Part shown: positions 41,101 through 49,963 of the stretch, piece after piece
How positions within the stretch are numbered: position 1 is the first letter of the stretch
Layout: each line of letters starts with the position of its first letter
Assembly: GCA_022781445.1 (NCBI GenBank)
Contig: JALETQ010000058.1
Location: 1-64,000 of the forward strand
Direction of reading: 5' to 3'
From: Prevotella sp.
Lineage (GTDB): Bacteria; Bacteroidota; Bacteroidia; Bacteroidales; Bacteroidaceae
DNA: 64,000 nt
The notes under the pieces: model-generated
The model's input: only the letters and a program-made list of their open reading frames with translations
The model's database searches: none
What the model was told of the DNA's origin: nothing
Program-made: the position numbers and the translations under genes

Positions 41101-42655
41101 GGGTAAACCTTCGGCACCGGTGAAACTCGAAGTGTCAGTCTGCAAAAAGAATTTCGATGACAGCCGGATACTCTTCACACGTGATTTCTCGACAGAAAAC
41201 AACGGAAACGCCGAGTGGAAGAATGTTGTCGTTGACATCCCCGACAGCCATCTCGACGAGGATTATGTATTCGTTCGTTTCAAAGCCACGGCAACAGGGT
41301 CTTTGCAGCAGGCACCGCTCTTTGTAGACAATATCAATGTTGCCGATATAAAAGGCAAGGATTTGTCGGTCGACATGACCGTTCCGGCAAATGCCAAGAA
41401 AGGACAAACAGTGGCAATGGACATCCATATCAAGAATAAAGGAGTCGAGGATTTCACAAAAGCCAGACTGACAGTCACCGTCAACGGATCGGTTTTCTTG
41501 GAGAAAGAATTTACCGAAGGCATCAGACGGCTGGAAAATATCACCCTTCCATTGACCTATCAAACCACAACGCTCGACGAGGCGAACGCACTTTCGGTCA
41601 AAGCCGAGATAAACGGCGAAGGTGATGATACGCCAGACAACGACATGGCGATCCGAACCGTTGAAATGATGACCACCGAACTGCCCACGCCCGAAAACCT
41701 CGTGGCTGTGGAAAACGACTGGAAAGGTGTGGCACTGCAATGGAGCAAGCCGGCCGAAGCCGTCACGACGCTCACCGACGGATTTGAACTCTATGAACCG
41801 TGGAGTACCTCATTCGGCTCATGGAAGACGATAGATATAGACAAAGGCAATGCCTGTCCGCTTTCGGAACAAAACCGATACACCCGTCAGGGCGAGGCAT
41901 TTGCCTTCATCAACTGGAAACCCGATGACTTTTTCAGTTCCGGTCAGGGACTCGATCCCCATTCGGGCAGTATGGCTTTGGCTGCCATCTACCAAGTAGA
42001 TATGTTCAATGCGAACTATATTGATGCCGACAACCTGCTTGTCAGTCCCGAACTGTCCGGACACGCACAGACCGTCTCTTTCTGGGTGAACAACGTAACC
42101 GGCAACGGCTTCGGTACTGAGAGTTTCGATTGTATGGTATCCGAAGGCGGAACCGCCTTGAAAGACTTCACCAAGATAGGCGAAACATACACTCAAGGCA
42201 GCGGAAAATGGACTGAAATCAGGGTTGATGTACCCGAAGGTACGAAATACTTTGCCATCAGACACGTCACCAAGGCTGCCGACGCATTCGTCTTCATGCT
42301 CGATGATGTGACGCTCGAAGCCGGCGTACAACCGTTGGGCTACCGCATTTATCGCGACCGCATGTTGCTCGGCAACACCTCGGAAACCAACTTCCAAGAC
42401 AGCAAGATACCCGATGGTGAACACACCTACAGCGTGACAGCGGTCTTTGCAGACGGGTCCGAATCGATGCCGGTTCAACTCGCGGTGGTCACTGACATCC
42501 GTCATACAACCCTAAATGCCGACGACGACCTCGACATCTTCACGACCGACGGAGTGAAAGTGGGCAAAGGTAAAGCCTCCTTCAATAATCTGCCACAGGG
42601 TGTCTATGTCATCCGTGGCAGGAAAGTTGTCGTCGCCGATCGCGAAAAACATTAA
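38168..42655 (+). CDS. Choice-of-anchor J / FN3 surface protein, paralogue of 30371-34912
   Basis: Signal peptide; same module order and C-terminal region as the 1513-aa protein; C-term LDIFTTDGVKVGKGKASFNNLPQGVYVIRGRKVVV. Confidence 0.87.
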   Translation: MKNKTKFIATIMIVVSTALSCGAQEGMKKLKPPFLPFKNNRASLLKERKKSADFLPSSFYRPVTGIKKTPQTKDKLLPMASTDNIGNRKKVLPAPSNRELWANVTGDNLSGIYSFSPTRPVAFSRLSDYGYATFNGGAAIVDDKLHGIYYDTSYADMGFILVYHLAFDTESWELTTQPEQLEGYSMIAQETATDPVTGEVFGAFLKNDGTGYEWGVANYNTLTRTAIAPVENVYLALGIDSNQKAFGVAADGNLYCIDRVSGEEKLIGSTGLSLTAADGKVYPQSGEIDPKDNTFYWAATTGDGKTALYRVDLATATTTEVGSIGNGTSVLGMVVPKPKAEDGAPAEAQNLSATFTEGSTDGSISFTAPTHTFGGSPLTGTLTYTVYANDKELSAGEIQAGSSKSVTVSVEEGVNLFTVILGNEVGKSPKAKLSRYVGNDIPTKVTRLNAIADTDGKVTLTWNAPTTTLHDGYLGKLTYDIIRISNHETAEVAKQITGQTFTEQLPLGELKGHIYAVRATNTSQTGEWKYSNSLVIGKALEPPFADNFDNEADAALYAVIDANEDEASWQWDKDDYTGQTVYRYHWSDTEDADDWLLLPPLELRQGKNYTLSFKVKNNGSDYTERFEVAYGTSPNIDAFSTRLIPPTDVRNEEFETITAVLTPTKDGVYHLAFHALSPAGGYYLNIDSLSLTTTADNRAPQAPTNLSGSFDPKGALQTSIGFVAPTKSIDGKPLTAISKIEVRNGIRRIRTFDNPMPGSKLEMVDNEATNGDNNYTITAFNEYGAGAQASLFIYVGQDIPAVPEVQAFDLSHAALLDWETVKGVNDGIIVPEDITYHIYNVSESGFLADKIGTATGGSTEFTVENLNTNEGNQRYIQWAVNAVNKAGASGYGVASMIVGKPYTLPFHNSLKDATLENQFLALEAPDDKVVWTATRQAASDNDGGCLVFAPAQAGTSTISTGKIAIEKGMKPKLIFDYQGKPSAPVKLEVSVCKKNFDDSRILFTRDFSTENNGNAEWKNVVVDIPDSHLDEDYVFVRFKATATGSLQQAPLFVDNINVADIKGKDLSVDMTVPANAKKGQTVAMDIHIKNKGVEDFTKARLTVTVNGSVFLEKEFTEGIRRLENITLPLTYQTTTLDEANALSVKAEINGEGDDTPDNDMAIRTVEMMTTELPTPENLVAVENDWKGVALQWSKPAEAVTTLTDGFELYEPWSTSFGSWKTIDIDKGNACPLSEQNRYTRQGEAFAFINWKPDDFFSSGQGLDPHSGSMALAAIYQVDMFNANYIDADNLLVSPELSGHAQTVSFWVNNVTGNGFGTESFDCMVSEGGTALKDFTKIGETYTQGSGKWTEIRVDVPEGTKYFAIRHVTKAADAFVFMLDDVTLEAGVQPLGYRIYRDRMLLGNTSETNFQDSKIPDGEHTYSVTAVFADGSESMPVQLAVVTDIRHTTLNADDDLDIFTTDGVKVGKGKASFNNLPQGVYVIRGRKVVVADREKH

Positions 42656-42918
42656 CTTCGGCTTTCAGAGGCATTGATTTCCCGACCCGTTCTCACCGAC
42701 CGACAAACCCGTCACGGGACTGCCGGCCGTCCAAGAGAACGGGTCGGTCACAATCATTCTTTTCATATAATAAGCATTCGCTGTACGTTTGGTGACTGCC
42801 TCAATCCGAACCGTTCATCCAAAGACCAGTCGATATGGCTCTACAAAAAGGGCGGCACACTGCGAAAAGGTACAATCGGACAGGTAGCGAAGTAACAGTC
42901 AAGCGACATGGCACAATA

Positions 42919-43116
42919 AACCCAAATTGGTCATTAGGACGCATTTGCTTATATTTGTTATTACCATTATGCTTCCTTACTGCTTTAGTCCGCCTGCCGA
43001 CATCTGCACAGCCATTACATCTCGCCGTAGCCCGCTACGCCTTCGATGAAACGTCAGCACATCTGCTCAACAATCGAACAAAATCAGTCAAGGACTCTCA
43101 TGACCGATTTGGGATA
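42919..43116 (-). repeat. Dispersed TIR element, copy F (198 bp)
   Basis: ACCCAAATTGGTCATTAGGACG ... CTCTCATGACCGATTTGGGAT; central CGTAGCCCGCTACG. Confidence 0.88.
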
Positions 43117-43157
43117 AAAAGAAATCGATACAAGCAGAAAAGTCAATAAAACACCAC

Positions 43158-43199
43158 AAAAAAAGACAGCAAAAGTCGAAACTTCTGCTGTCTTTTTTC
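43158..43199 (-). terminator. Rho-independent terminator of rpmH (possibly bidirectional)
   Basis: AAAAAAAGACAGCAAAAGT CGAA ACTTCTGCTGTCTTTTTT. Confidence 0.82.
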
Positions 43200-43223
43200 T
43201 TACAATCGCTATAGGCGCACGGA

Positions 43224-43379
43224 TTATTTTCCGTGATGTTCGTCAGAAACGGTTAATTTCTTGCGACCTTTGGCACGACGGGAAGCCAATACGCGACGGC
43301 CGTTCTTGGTTGCCATTCTCTCGCGGAAGCCGTGTTTGTTAACTCTTCTACGGTTGTGAGGCTGAAATGTTCTTTTCAT
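43224..43379 (-). CDS. rpmH: 50S ribosomal protein L34
   Basis: Minus-strand translation [51 protein letters not shown]; absent from the ORF track because of length. Confidence 0.97.
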   Translation of the reverse strand: MKRTFQPHNRRRVNKHGFRERMATKNGRRVLASRRAKGRKKLTVSDEHHGK

Positions 43380-43435
43380 CTTGTTCTATATTTTATTTTA
43401 TTTATTATCACAACGAACGACATAAAATCGGGTTG

Positions 43436-43443
43436 CAAAATTA
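43436..43443 (-). promoter_or_regulatory. -7 element (TAATTTTG) for rpmH
   Basis: Reverse complement of CAAAATTA. Confidence 0.5.
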
Positions 43444-43517
43444 CGATTTTCTTTTGAAACAACCAAGAATTAAGCAACTTTTAGGCTCTCATTTTACGTT
43501 TTTTTCTCGTTTTTCCG

Positions 43518-43525
43518 TAACTTTG
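43518..43525 (+). promoter_or_regulatory. -7 element (TAACTTTG) for efp
   Basis: TAACTTTG 45 bp upstream of efp ATG. Confidence 0.5.
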
Positions 43526-43569
43526 CAAGCTGAAAAGGAATATATCACATTAAATTTCTCTATAACACA

Positions 43570-44136
43570 ATGATTAAATCACAAGACATCAAGAAAGGAA
43601 CTTGCATCCGTATGGACGGCAAGCTCTATTTCTGTATCGACTTCCTGCACGTTAAACCGGGCAAAGGTAACACCATCATGCGCACGACATTGAAAGACGT
43701 TGTCAGCGGACGAGTTCTCGAAAAGCGTTTCAATATCGGCGAATCATTGGAGGATGTGCGTGTGGAACGTCGTTCTTACCAATATCTGTATCAGGAAGGA
43801 GAAGACTATATCTTCATGAATCAGGAAACCTTTGACCAGATTCCCATTGCCAAAGACTTGGTGACAGGTGTGGACTTCATGAAGGAAAGTGATGTGGTTG
43901 AGGTAGTGAGCGACGCCGACACCAATACCGTTCTGTATGCCGAGATGCCCGTGAAGACGGTTTTGCGCATCACCCACTCCGAGCCCGGCATCAAAGGCGA
44001 TACCGCCACCAACGCCACCAAGCCTGCAACGCTCGAAACCGGTGTTGAAGTTCGCGTGCCTTTGTTCGTCAACGAAGGCGATCTCATTCAGGTAGACACA
44101 CGCGACGGCAGTTATTTGCAACGCATGAAAGAATAG
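43570..44136 (+). CDS. efp: Elongation factor P
   Basis: IKKGTCIRMDGKLYFCIDFLHVKPGKGNTIMRTTLKDVVSGRVLEKRFNIGESLEDVRVERRSYQYLYQEG. Confidence 0.97.
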   Translation: MIKSQDIKKGTCIRMDGKLYFCIDFLHVKPGKGNTIMRTTLKDVVSGRVLEKRFNIGESLEDVRVERRSYQYLYQEGEDYIFMNQETFDQIPIAKDLVTGVDFMKESDVVEVVSDADTNTVLYAEMPVKTVLRITHSEPGIKGDTATNATKPATLETGVEVRVPLFVNEGDLIQVDTRDGSYLQRMKE

Positions 44137-44342
44137 AAGGCGGCTCCCGGGGAGCGCGTCGGCAGCGTTTTTTGTCGGCCGGGCATCCCCGGACGTCATG
44201 CTTCACAACATTTTCCGGTCGTGGACAACCATCGTACACGCTTTACATCAAGTCCTCTGCCCTTTTCGCAGGCTGTGTTTCCGAGTGCTTCCGAGCCTCG
44301 TTTCCGCTGTCGTGAAAGGCAGAGGACTTTATCATTCCTACC

Positions 44343-45380
44343 ATGAAATATTCCATTATCGTACCCGTATTCAATCGTCCCGACGAAGTCGACGAACTGT
44401 TATCAAGCCTCACGATGCAGCATTTCCGCGATTTTGAGGTCATCATCGTTGAAGATGGTTCTTCCGTTCCTTGCCGGGAAGTGTGTGAGAAGTATTCGGA
44501 CAGATTGTCCTTGCAGTATTTCAACAAGCCCAACTCAGGCCCGGGACAGAGCCGCAACTATGGTGCCGAGCGGGCAAAGGGCGAATATCTCATCGTGTTG
44601 GACAGCGATGTGGTGTTGCCCGAGGGTTATCTGCAAGCCATCGAGAGCGAGTTGGGAACGCAACCGTGCGACGCTTTTGGCGGACCCGACCGCGCTCACG
44701 AGTCGTTTACCGACATTCAGAAAGCCATTTCGTACTCCATGACATCGTTTTTTACCACGGGAGGCATCAGAGGGGGTGCGAAACAGCTGGAGAAATTCCA
44801 TCCGCGCTCGTTCAACATGGGCATCCGTGCCGACGTGTACCGTCAATTGGGTGGCTTTTCAGCCATGCGTTTTGGCGAAGACATCGACTTTTCCATCCGC
44901 ATTTTCGCTGCCGGCTGTTCATGCCGGCTGTTCCCCGAGGCATGGGTGTGGCACAAACGGCGCACCGATTTCCGAAAGTTCTTCCGGCAGGTGTTCAATT
45001 CAGGCATCGCACGCATCAACCTTTACAGGAAATATCCGTCATCACTCAAGCCCGTACACCTGCTGCCGTCGGTTTTCACCATCGGCGTCGTGTTGCTCGT
45101 TTTGCTGTCGCTGACAGGCAGACTGCTGATGTATTACGACGACATCCACCGTTGGTATTGGCTCTGTGCCGCCCCCTTGCTTCTGCTGTTTGCTTACTGT
45201 CTGCTGATTTTTGTCGATGCTTCGCGTCAGTATCGCAGCCTCCGGATAGGCTTGTTGAGCGTCGGAGCCTCGTTCGTTCAGCTCTTCGGCTACGGCACCG
45301 GATTCCTGTCGGCATGGTGGAAACGCTGTATATTGAAGCAAGACCCATACTCCGCCTTCGACAAAAACTTCTATCAATAA
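44343..45380 (+). CDS. Glycosyltransferase family 2
   Basis: MKYSIIVPVFNRPDEVDELLSSLTMQHFRDFEVIIVEDGSS...LIVLDSDVVLPEGYL; C-terminal TM segments. Confidence 0.93.
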   Translation: MKYSIIVPVFNRPDEVDELLSSLTMQHFRDFEVIIVEDGSSVPCREVCEKYSDRLSLQYFNKPNSGPGQSRNYGAERAKGEYLIVLDSDVVLPEGYLQAIESELGTQPCDAFGGPDRAHESFTDIQKAISYSMTSFFTTGGIRGGAKQLEKFHPRSFNMGIRADVYRQLGGFSAMRFGEDIDFSIRIFAAGCSCRLFPEAWVWHKRRTDFRKFFRQVFNSGIARINLYRKYPSSLKPVHLLPSVFTIGVVLLVLLSLTGRLLMYYDDIHRWYWLCAAPLLLLFAYCLLIFVDASRQYRSLRIGLLSVGASFVQLFGYGTGFLSAWWKRCILKQDPYSAFDKNFYQ

Positions 45381-45507
45381 ATCATAAGTCGCCCTCCGAT
45401 AACCCTGCGCCCGACTTTCGGATATCGAAAACACCCTTCCGTAAGTCAAGGACTGTCCTTGCGGAACATTCCTCTTTCCACCTCTGACAGTTCCCGTTAA
45501 ATCCATC

Positions 45508-46242
45508 ATGAACGAAAACCCTGTACCTCCGACCACCGACCAACCATCTTCCGTTCCCAAACTCACCATCAATAACTGGGCTGTTGAAGATCGTCCGCGC
45601 GAAAAACTCATGAAACTCGGTGCCCGCGCCCTGTCGAATGCCGAGCTGCTTGCCATCCTGATTGGATCAGGAACGCCACAGGAAAGTGCCGTCGATCTCA
45701 TGAAACGTGTACTCAACGACTGTCACAACAACCTCAATGCGCTCGGAAAGATGTCGCTCGAAGAGCTGATGGCCTACAAAGGCGTGGGCGAGGCCAAAGC
45801 CGTGAGCATCCTTGCTGCCTGCGAGCTTGGCAAGCGGCGACAGCACGAAGATGCCGGCAGCAGGCCGCAACTCAACTCGGCAGATGCCATTTACAGCTAT
45901 ATGCACCCACACCTGCAGGATCTTGAGGTGGAAGAAGCATGGGTGTTGCTCCTCAACCACCACTACAAACTCATCAAAGAAGTGTGCATATCGCGAGGCG
46001 GTATCAGCGAAACGGCAGTCGACGTGCGCCTCATTCTCAAACACGCCCTGCTCAACAACGCCACCGTGGTGGCACTCTGCCACAACCATCCGTCGGGCAA
46101 CAACCGTCCCAGTGCCGAAGACGACCGCCTGACAGCCAATATCAAGCGTGCCTGCGACTATATGAGGATATACCTCATCGACCATTTGGTCATCACCGAC
46201 GGAAGCTATTACTCCTATCGGGAGGAAGGACGGCTTGACTGA
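45508..46242 (+). CDS. radC: RadC family JAB-domain protein
   Basis: EKLMKLGARALSNAELLAILIGSGTPQESAVDLMKRVL...ALCHNHPSGNNRPSAEDDRLT. Confidence 0.95.
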   Translation: MNENPVPPTTDQPSSVPKLTINNWAVEDRPREKLMKLGARALSNAELLAILIGSGTPQESAVDLMKRVLNDCHNNLNALGKMSLEELMAYKGVGEAKAVSILAACELGKRRQHEDAGSRPQLNSADAIYSYMHPHLQDLEVEEAWVLLLNHHYKLIKEVCISRGGISETAVDVRLILKHALLNNATVVALCHNHPSGNNRPSAEDDRLTANIKRACDYMRIYLIDHLVITDGSYYSYREEGRLD

Positions 46243-46301
46243 AGATACCTTCCCCCTCACCGTCATCCCGCCATTTCACCCCCATCAAAGCCGAAACTAC
46301 C

Positions 46302-48569
46302 ATGAAACGACATCTTCCCATCCTCCTGCTAACCCTCTTTCTGTCCTTGTTTGCCCACGTCAATGCCGCTGACAAACCTGCCCTCATTCCCCGCCCGTTC
46401 CGAACGGTGTGGACCGATGATACCTTCGTGTTGAAAAAAGGCGACATCATCGGTTGCGACCGCTCGCCCCAAGCCCTGTCGGAAGCCGAATATCTGCAGG
46501 AAAGCCTCTTCCGGCTCACGGGCATCCGTCCCGACATCAGACAGGGTGAAAAGGGGCGCATCCGTATCGTCCGCAAGAAAGGACAGCGCGGGGGCTATCG
46601 TCTGGAAGTCACCGGCCGGCACATCCTCCTCACCGGCAGCGACCACGAAGGTATTGCCGGCGGCATAGCCACCTTGCGACAGATCATCCGTGACACAGCC
46701 ATACCCGGGGTCGTCATCGACGATGCGCCCCGTTTCGGCTGGAGGGGCTTCCACCTCGACTGCTCGCGCCATTTCTTTTCGAAGGAGGAAGTGAAGCGTT
46801 ACATCGACCTGATGGCTCTCTATAAGTTCAACCGGTTTCACTGGCACCTCACCGACGATCAAGGATGGCGCATCGAAATCAAACAGCTGAAGGCACTCAC
46901 CGACAAAAGTTCGCTACGCACACCCAATCATCAAGACAGTGTGTGTATGGCAATGGCGGCGAAATCGCACAACGACGATTTGTTGCTGCCGGCTGAAAAG
47001 TTTGTTGTCAGCGGCTCCGACAGCCTCTATGGCGGCTATTACACCCAAGACGACGTGCGCGAAATCGTGGCGTATGCCCTCGGGCGCGGCATCGAGACCA
47101 TTCCCGAAATCGACATGCCCGGACACATGCTCGCTGCCATCGAAGCCTATCCGCACCTGTCCTGCCACGGAACGGGCAGTCAAGGCAAGGTGTTCTCTTC
47201 ACCGCTATGTCCCTCCAAAGATGCCGTTCGCACTTTTTGTCAAACGGTTTGGAACGAAGTGGTGCCGCTCTTTCCCTTCGAATACGTCCATCTTGGCGGC
47301 GACGAGGTCGAAAAAGAATTCTGGAAAGCCTGCCCCGACTGCCAAAAGCGCATGGCCGAATCGGGGCTGAAGAACGAAGACGAACTGCAAGCGTGGTTCT
47401 TCCACGACATGGAAAGATACATCAACCGGCTGGGAAAGAAAATCATCGGATGGGACGAAATCATTCAAGGAGGCCTGTCGAAGACCGCCACCGTAATGTG
47501 GTGGCGCTCGTGGATGCCCCATACCGTCAGCGAAGCCACCCGGCAAGGCAACCGCGTCATCGTGAATCCCATCGCGCCTTTTTACTTTTCGGAAACCGAA
47601 AAGCCCGGCAGCCTGCGCGACATCTACGATTTCAAGGTCGTTCCCGACGGACTTTCTGCCCGGCAACGGCAGCTCGTCATGGGCGTGCAAGGCAACCTTT
47701 GGACCGAATGGACTCCGTCGTTCAACCGACTGATGTATATGCTTTTCCCCCGCGCCCTTGCCCTTTCGGAACTGGCTTGGTGCGGTGACGGCGAAAAAGA
47801 CTTCGACGATTTCAGCCGTAGGGTGACAGCCCACTACGACGTGTTGAACCGCATGGACGTGGCATACCATATTCCTTTCCTGCAAAACCTGTGGCAGACA
47901 CGGGCTTTCACCGATTCGATACGGGTTGAAACAAACTGTGAAGACCCTACCGCCGTGGTGCGATTCACGACCGACGGCAGCGTTCCCACCGTGCAGTCGC
48001 CCATCCTCTCGAATCCGGTTGTCATCAATCGCACCACCGCTTTCACTTTCCGCCCGTTCGGTAAAGGCGGTCGTGCCGGCGACATCAGTCGGGCTTCCTA
48101 TGTCAAACAGGGACTGCTGGCAGCCCTTCCGCATCCGGATGACCTGCGGCAGGGACTGACCGTTCGTCGATACGAGTACGAAGGCAAGACTTGTCGCACC
48201 ATCGGACAGAGCCGTGAGATGTCCGTCGTACAGGTCGATGATGTGGTGATACCTGAAGGAATGAAGGGGAACATCGGGCTCATCATCGAAGGATACATCG
48301 ACATTCCTGCCGACGGCATATACACCTTTGCCCTCACGAGCGACGACGGCAGCCTGCTGTTCATCGACGGCAACACCGTTGTCGACAACGACCGCGAACA
48401 GTCGCCCCACAAGGAGGTGGGACAAGTGGCACTCAAACGGGGACTTCACGCCATCGAAGTGCGATACTTCGACCAAAACGGTGGGATGTTGCGCCTACAG
48501 GTCAGCGACGAAAATCAACACATTCTACATCCTCGCGACCTCTATCGTCGGACATCCGCAACAAATTGA
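46302..48569 (+). CDS. Beta-N-acetylhexosaminidase (GH20) with C-terminal PA14 domain
   Basis: GWRGFHLDCSRHFFSKEEVKRYIDLMALYKFNRFHWHLTDDQGWRIEIK; YVHLGGDEVEKEFW catalytic motif; PA14 FALTSDDGSLLFIDGNTVVDNDREQ. Confidence 0.95.
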   Translation: MKRHLPILLLTLFLSLFAHVNAADKPALIPRPFRTVWTDDTFVLKKGDIIGCDRSPQALSEAEYLQESLFRLTGIRPDIRQGEKGRIRIVRKKGQRGGYRLEVTGRHILLTGSDHEGIAGGIATLRQIIRDTAIPGVVIDDAPRFGWRGFHLDCSRHFFSKEEVKRYIDLMALYKFNRFHWHLTDDQGWRIEIKQLKALTDKSSLRTPNHQDSVCMAMAAKSHNDDLLLPAEKFVVSGSDSLYGGYYTQDDVREIVAYALGRGIETIPEIDMPGHMLAAIEAYPHLSCHGTGSQGKVFSSPLCPSKDAVRTFCQTVWNEVVPLFPFEYVHLGGDEVEKEFWKACPDCQKRMAESGLKNEDELQAWFFHDMERYINRLGKKIIGWDEIIQGGLSKTATVMWWRSWMPHTVSEATRQGNRVIVNPIAPFYFSETEKPGSLRDIYDFKVVPDGLSARQRQLVMGVQGNLWTEWTPSFNRLMYMLFPRALALSELAWCGDGEKDFDDFSRRVTAHYDVLNRMDVAYHIPFLQNLWQTRAFTDSIRVETNCEDPTAVVRFTTDGSVPTVQSPILSNPVVINRTTAFTFRPFGKGGRAGDISRASYVKQGLLAALPHPDDLRQGLTVRRYEYEGKTCRTIGQSREMSVVQVDDVVIPEGMKGNIGLIIEGYIDIPADGIYTFALTSDDGSLLFIDGNTVVDNDREQSPHKEVGQVALKRGLHAIEVRYFDQNGGMLRLQVSDENQHILHPRDLYRRTSATN

Positions 48570-48595
48570 CAGACAATTCGTCTGGAAAATCTCCA

Positions 48596-48634
48596 ATCCG
48601 CCATGTTCCACTATTCGGAACATGGCGGATTTTT
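48596..48634 (+). terminator. Rho-independent terminator of the GH20 gene
   Basis: ATCCGCCATGTTCC ACTATTC GGAACATGGCGGAT TTTT. Confidence 0.85.
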
Positions 48635-48635
48635 C

Positions 48636-48832
48636 AACCCAAATCGGTCATGAGAGTCCTTGATTGATTTTGTTCTTTTGTTGAGCAGATATGCTGATGT
48701 TTCATCGAAGGTGTAGTGGGATACGGTGATATGTAATGGCTGTGCAGATGTCGGCAAGCAGACTCAAGCAGAAAGGAAGCATAACGGAAATGACAAATCT
48801 AAGCAAATGTTTGATAATGGCCGATTTGGGCT
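48636..48832 (+). repeat. Dispersed TIR element, copy G (197 bp), inverted relative to copy F
   Basis: ACCCAAATCGGTCATGAGAGTCCTTGATTGATTTTGTTC ... GATAATGGCCGATTTGGG; co-linear with the reverse complement of copy F over its whole length. Confidence 0.88.
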
Positions 48833-49112
48833 TAATAATCTTGGGTTTCAACGGTCATGGTGCTGGGATGATAATTCCTGTCAATCCCCAAATTCCGAAT
48901 GGGTTTTCTGCTCTTTCGGTGGACTTGTAGTACACCGACTTTCCCCCGCATAAACCGTATTTCTATCCTCGGTTCGGATTCTTCATCATCCTCCCGATTC
49001 AAGAAAAAAGATGGGTCCTCCATGGTTTCTTTCCATACTGTCCGACTGAAAAGCACGTCCGACAAGCCCAATGCAGGACCATGAAAAGCAAACCACGAAA
49101 GGATGCTTTGAC

Positions 49113-49192
49113 AAAACCTGCCCTTTTGCCCTGTCATACGAGGCCTTCCATGCCATGAAAGCAGCCCTTTTGCATGGTAAAACCTGCCCTTT
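49113..49192 (-). repeat. 22-bp-periodic array, 4 units (reverse orientation)
   Basis: AAAACCTGCCCTTT (49113), CATACGAGGCCTTC (49135, degenerate), GAAAGCAGCCCTTT (49157), AAAACCTGCCCTTT (49179); spacing exactly 22 bp. Confidence 0.83.
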
Positions 49193-49310
49193 GACAAACC
49201 GGCACAAAAGGAACACTGAAACACATTGGGAATGAACAGGATACCATTCTGTCGAGAACAGGCTTCGAATGGTTTTCGGGGGAGGGCGGCCAATGACGAA
49301 CGGTGGCCGA

Positions 49311-49357
49311 AAAAAAACACAAGCTCCTCATAAACCGTCCGTTTATGAGGAGCTTGT
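49311..49357 (-). terminator. Rho-independent terminator of tRNA-Leu
   Basis: 17-bp perfect inverted repeat ACAAGCTCCTCATAAAC/GTTTATGAGGAGCTTGT, minus-strand T-run. Confidence 0.9.
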
Positions 49358-49365
49358 ACCGAGCG

Positions 49366-49447
49366 TGCACCTGATAGGACTCGAACCTACACGTCACAAA
49401 ACACCAGATCCTAAGTCTGGCGCGTCTACCAATTTCGCCACAGGTGC
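49366..49447 (-). tRNA. tRNA-Leu (anticodon UAG)
   Basis: Reverse complement GCACCTGTGGCGAAATTGGTAGACGCGCCAGACTTAGGATCTGGTGTTTTGTGACGTGTAGGTTCGAGTCCTATCAGGTGCA; loop CTTAGGA. Confidence 0.95.
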
Positions 49448-49549
49448 ATTATTTCGATTCGGTCATCCCCCGATCTTGTGTTCCGTTCTTCGACCTATTG
49501 TGTCGTTTTATGTACAATTTCAGATGTGCCGACGTGAAATAATCGGGTG

Positions 49550-49557
49550 CAAAGATA
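49550..49557 (-). promoter_or_regulatory. -7 element (TATCTTTG) for tRNA-Leu
   Basis: Reverse complement of CAAAGATA. Confidence 0.5.
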
Positions 49558-49929
49558 GTTGATTTTGGCGGTTTTACCAAATCTTTGACAGAAATGTTTG
49601 TCCACAAACCATCGGTGTGCAAAGTCGTTTGGTCACCCCAATCGTTTCCTCGTGACAGAACGACTTTCGGCAAACGGACGACAACAGGACGAGAGGGTTG
49701 GCGAATTTCCTACAAGTTACACCCAAAGCAGTCGTGAGCTTACGGGCCGGTTCGGCTCGATGGTGGAGAAACCCGATGCCCGACAAAGGCAGAAGACGTA
49801 ACGAGATATTCACGGAAATTTCATGAAACAAAGGGCGTAAGAACAGCAAAAAACCATGCAAATACGACAAAAACACCTATTATATTACATTTTTGTGGAG
49901 TAAAGTGGTGGGAAATGGGGAATTGTTTG

Positions 49930-49937
49930 TAACTTTG
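49930..49937 (+). promoter_or_regulatory. -7 element (TAACTTTG) for the dcw cluster
   Basis: TAACTTTG 27 bp upstream of mraZ ATG. Confidence 0.6.
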
Positions 49938-49963
49938 AACCCAAATTAACGAGAAGTATCAAG

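Noticed and set aside
42802-42820. Extra TIR-element copy beside copy F (TCAATCCGAACCGTTCATCC)
   Set aside because: Only one short end-like match; no interior similarity or second end.
44138-44180. Clear efp terminator (GGCTCCCGGGGAGC...TTTTTT)
   Set aside because: Hairpin and T-run are separated by ~15 nt, so not called.
47205-48476. 423-aa minus-strand ORF
   Set aside because: Antisense of the GH20 gene.
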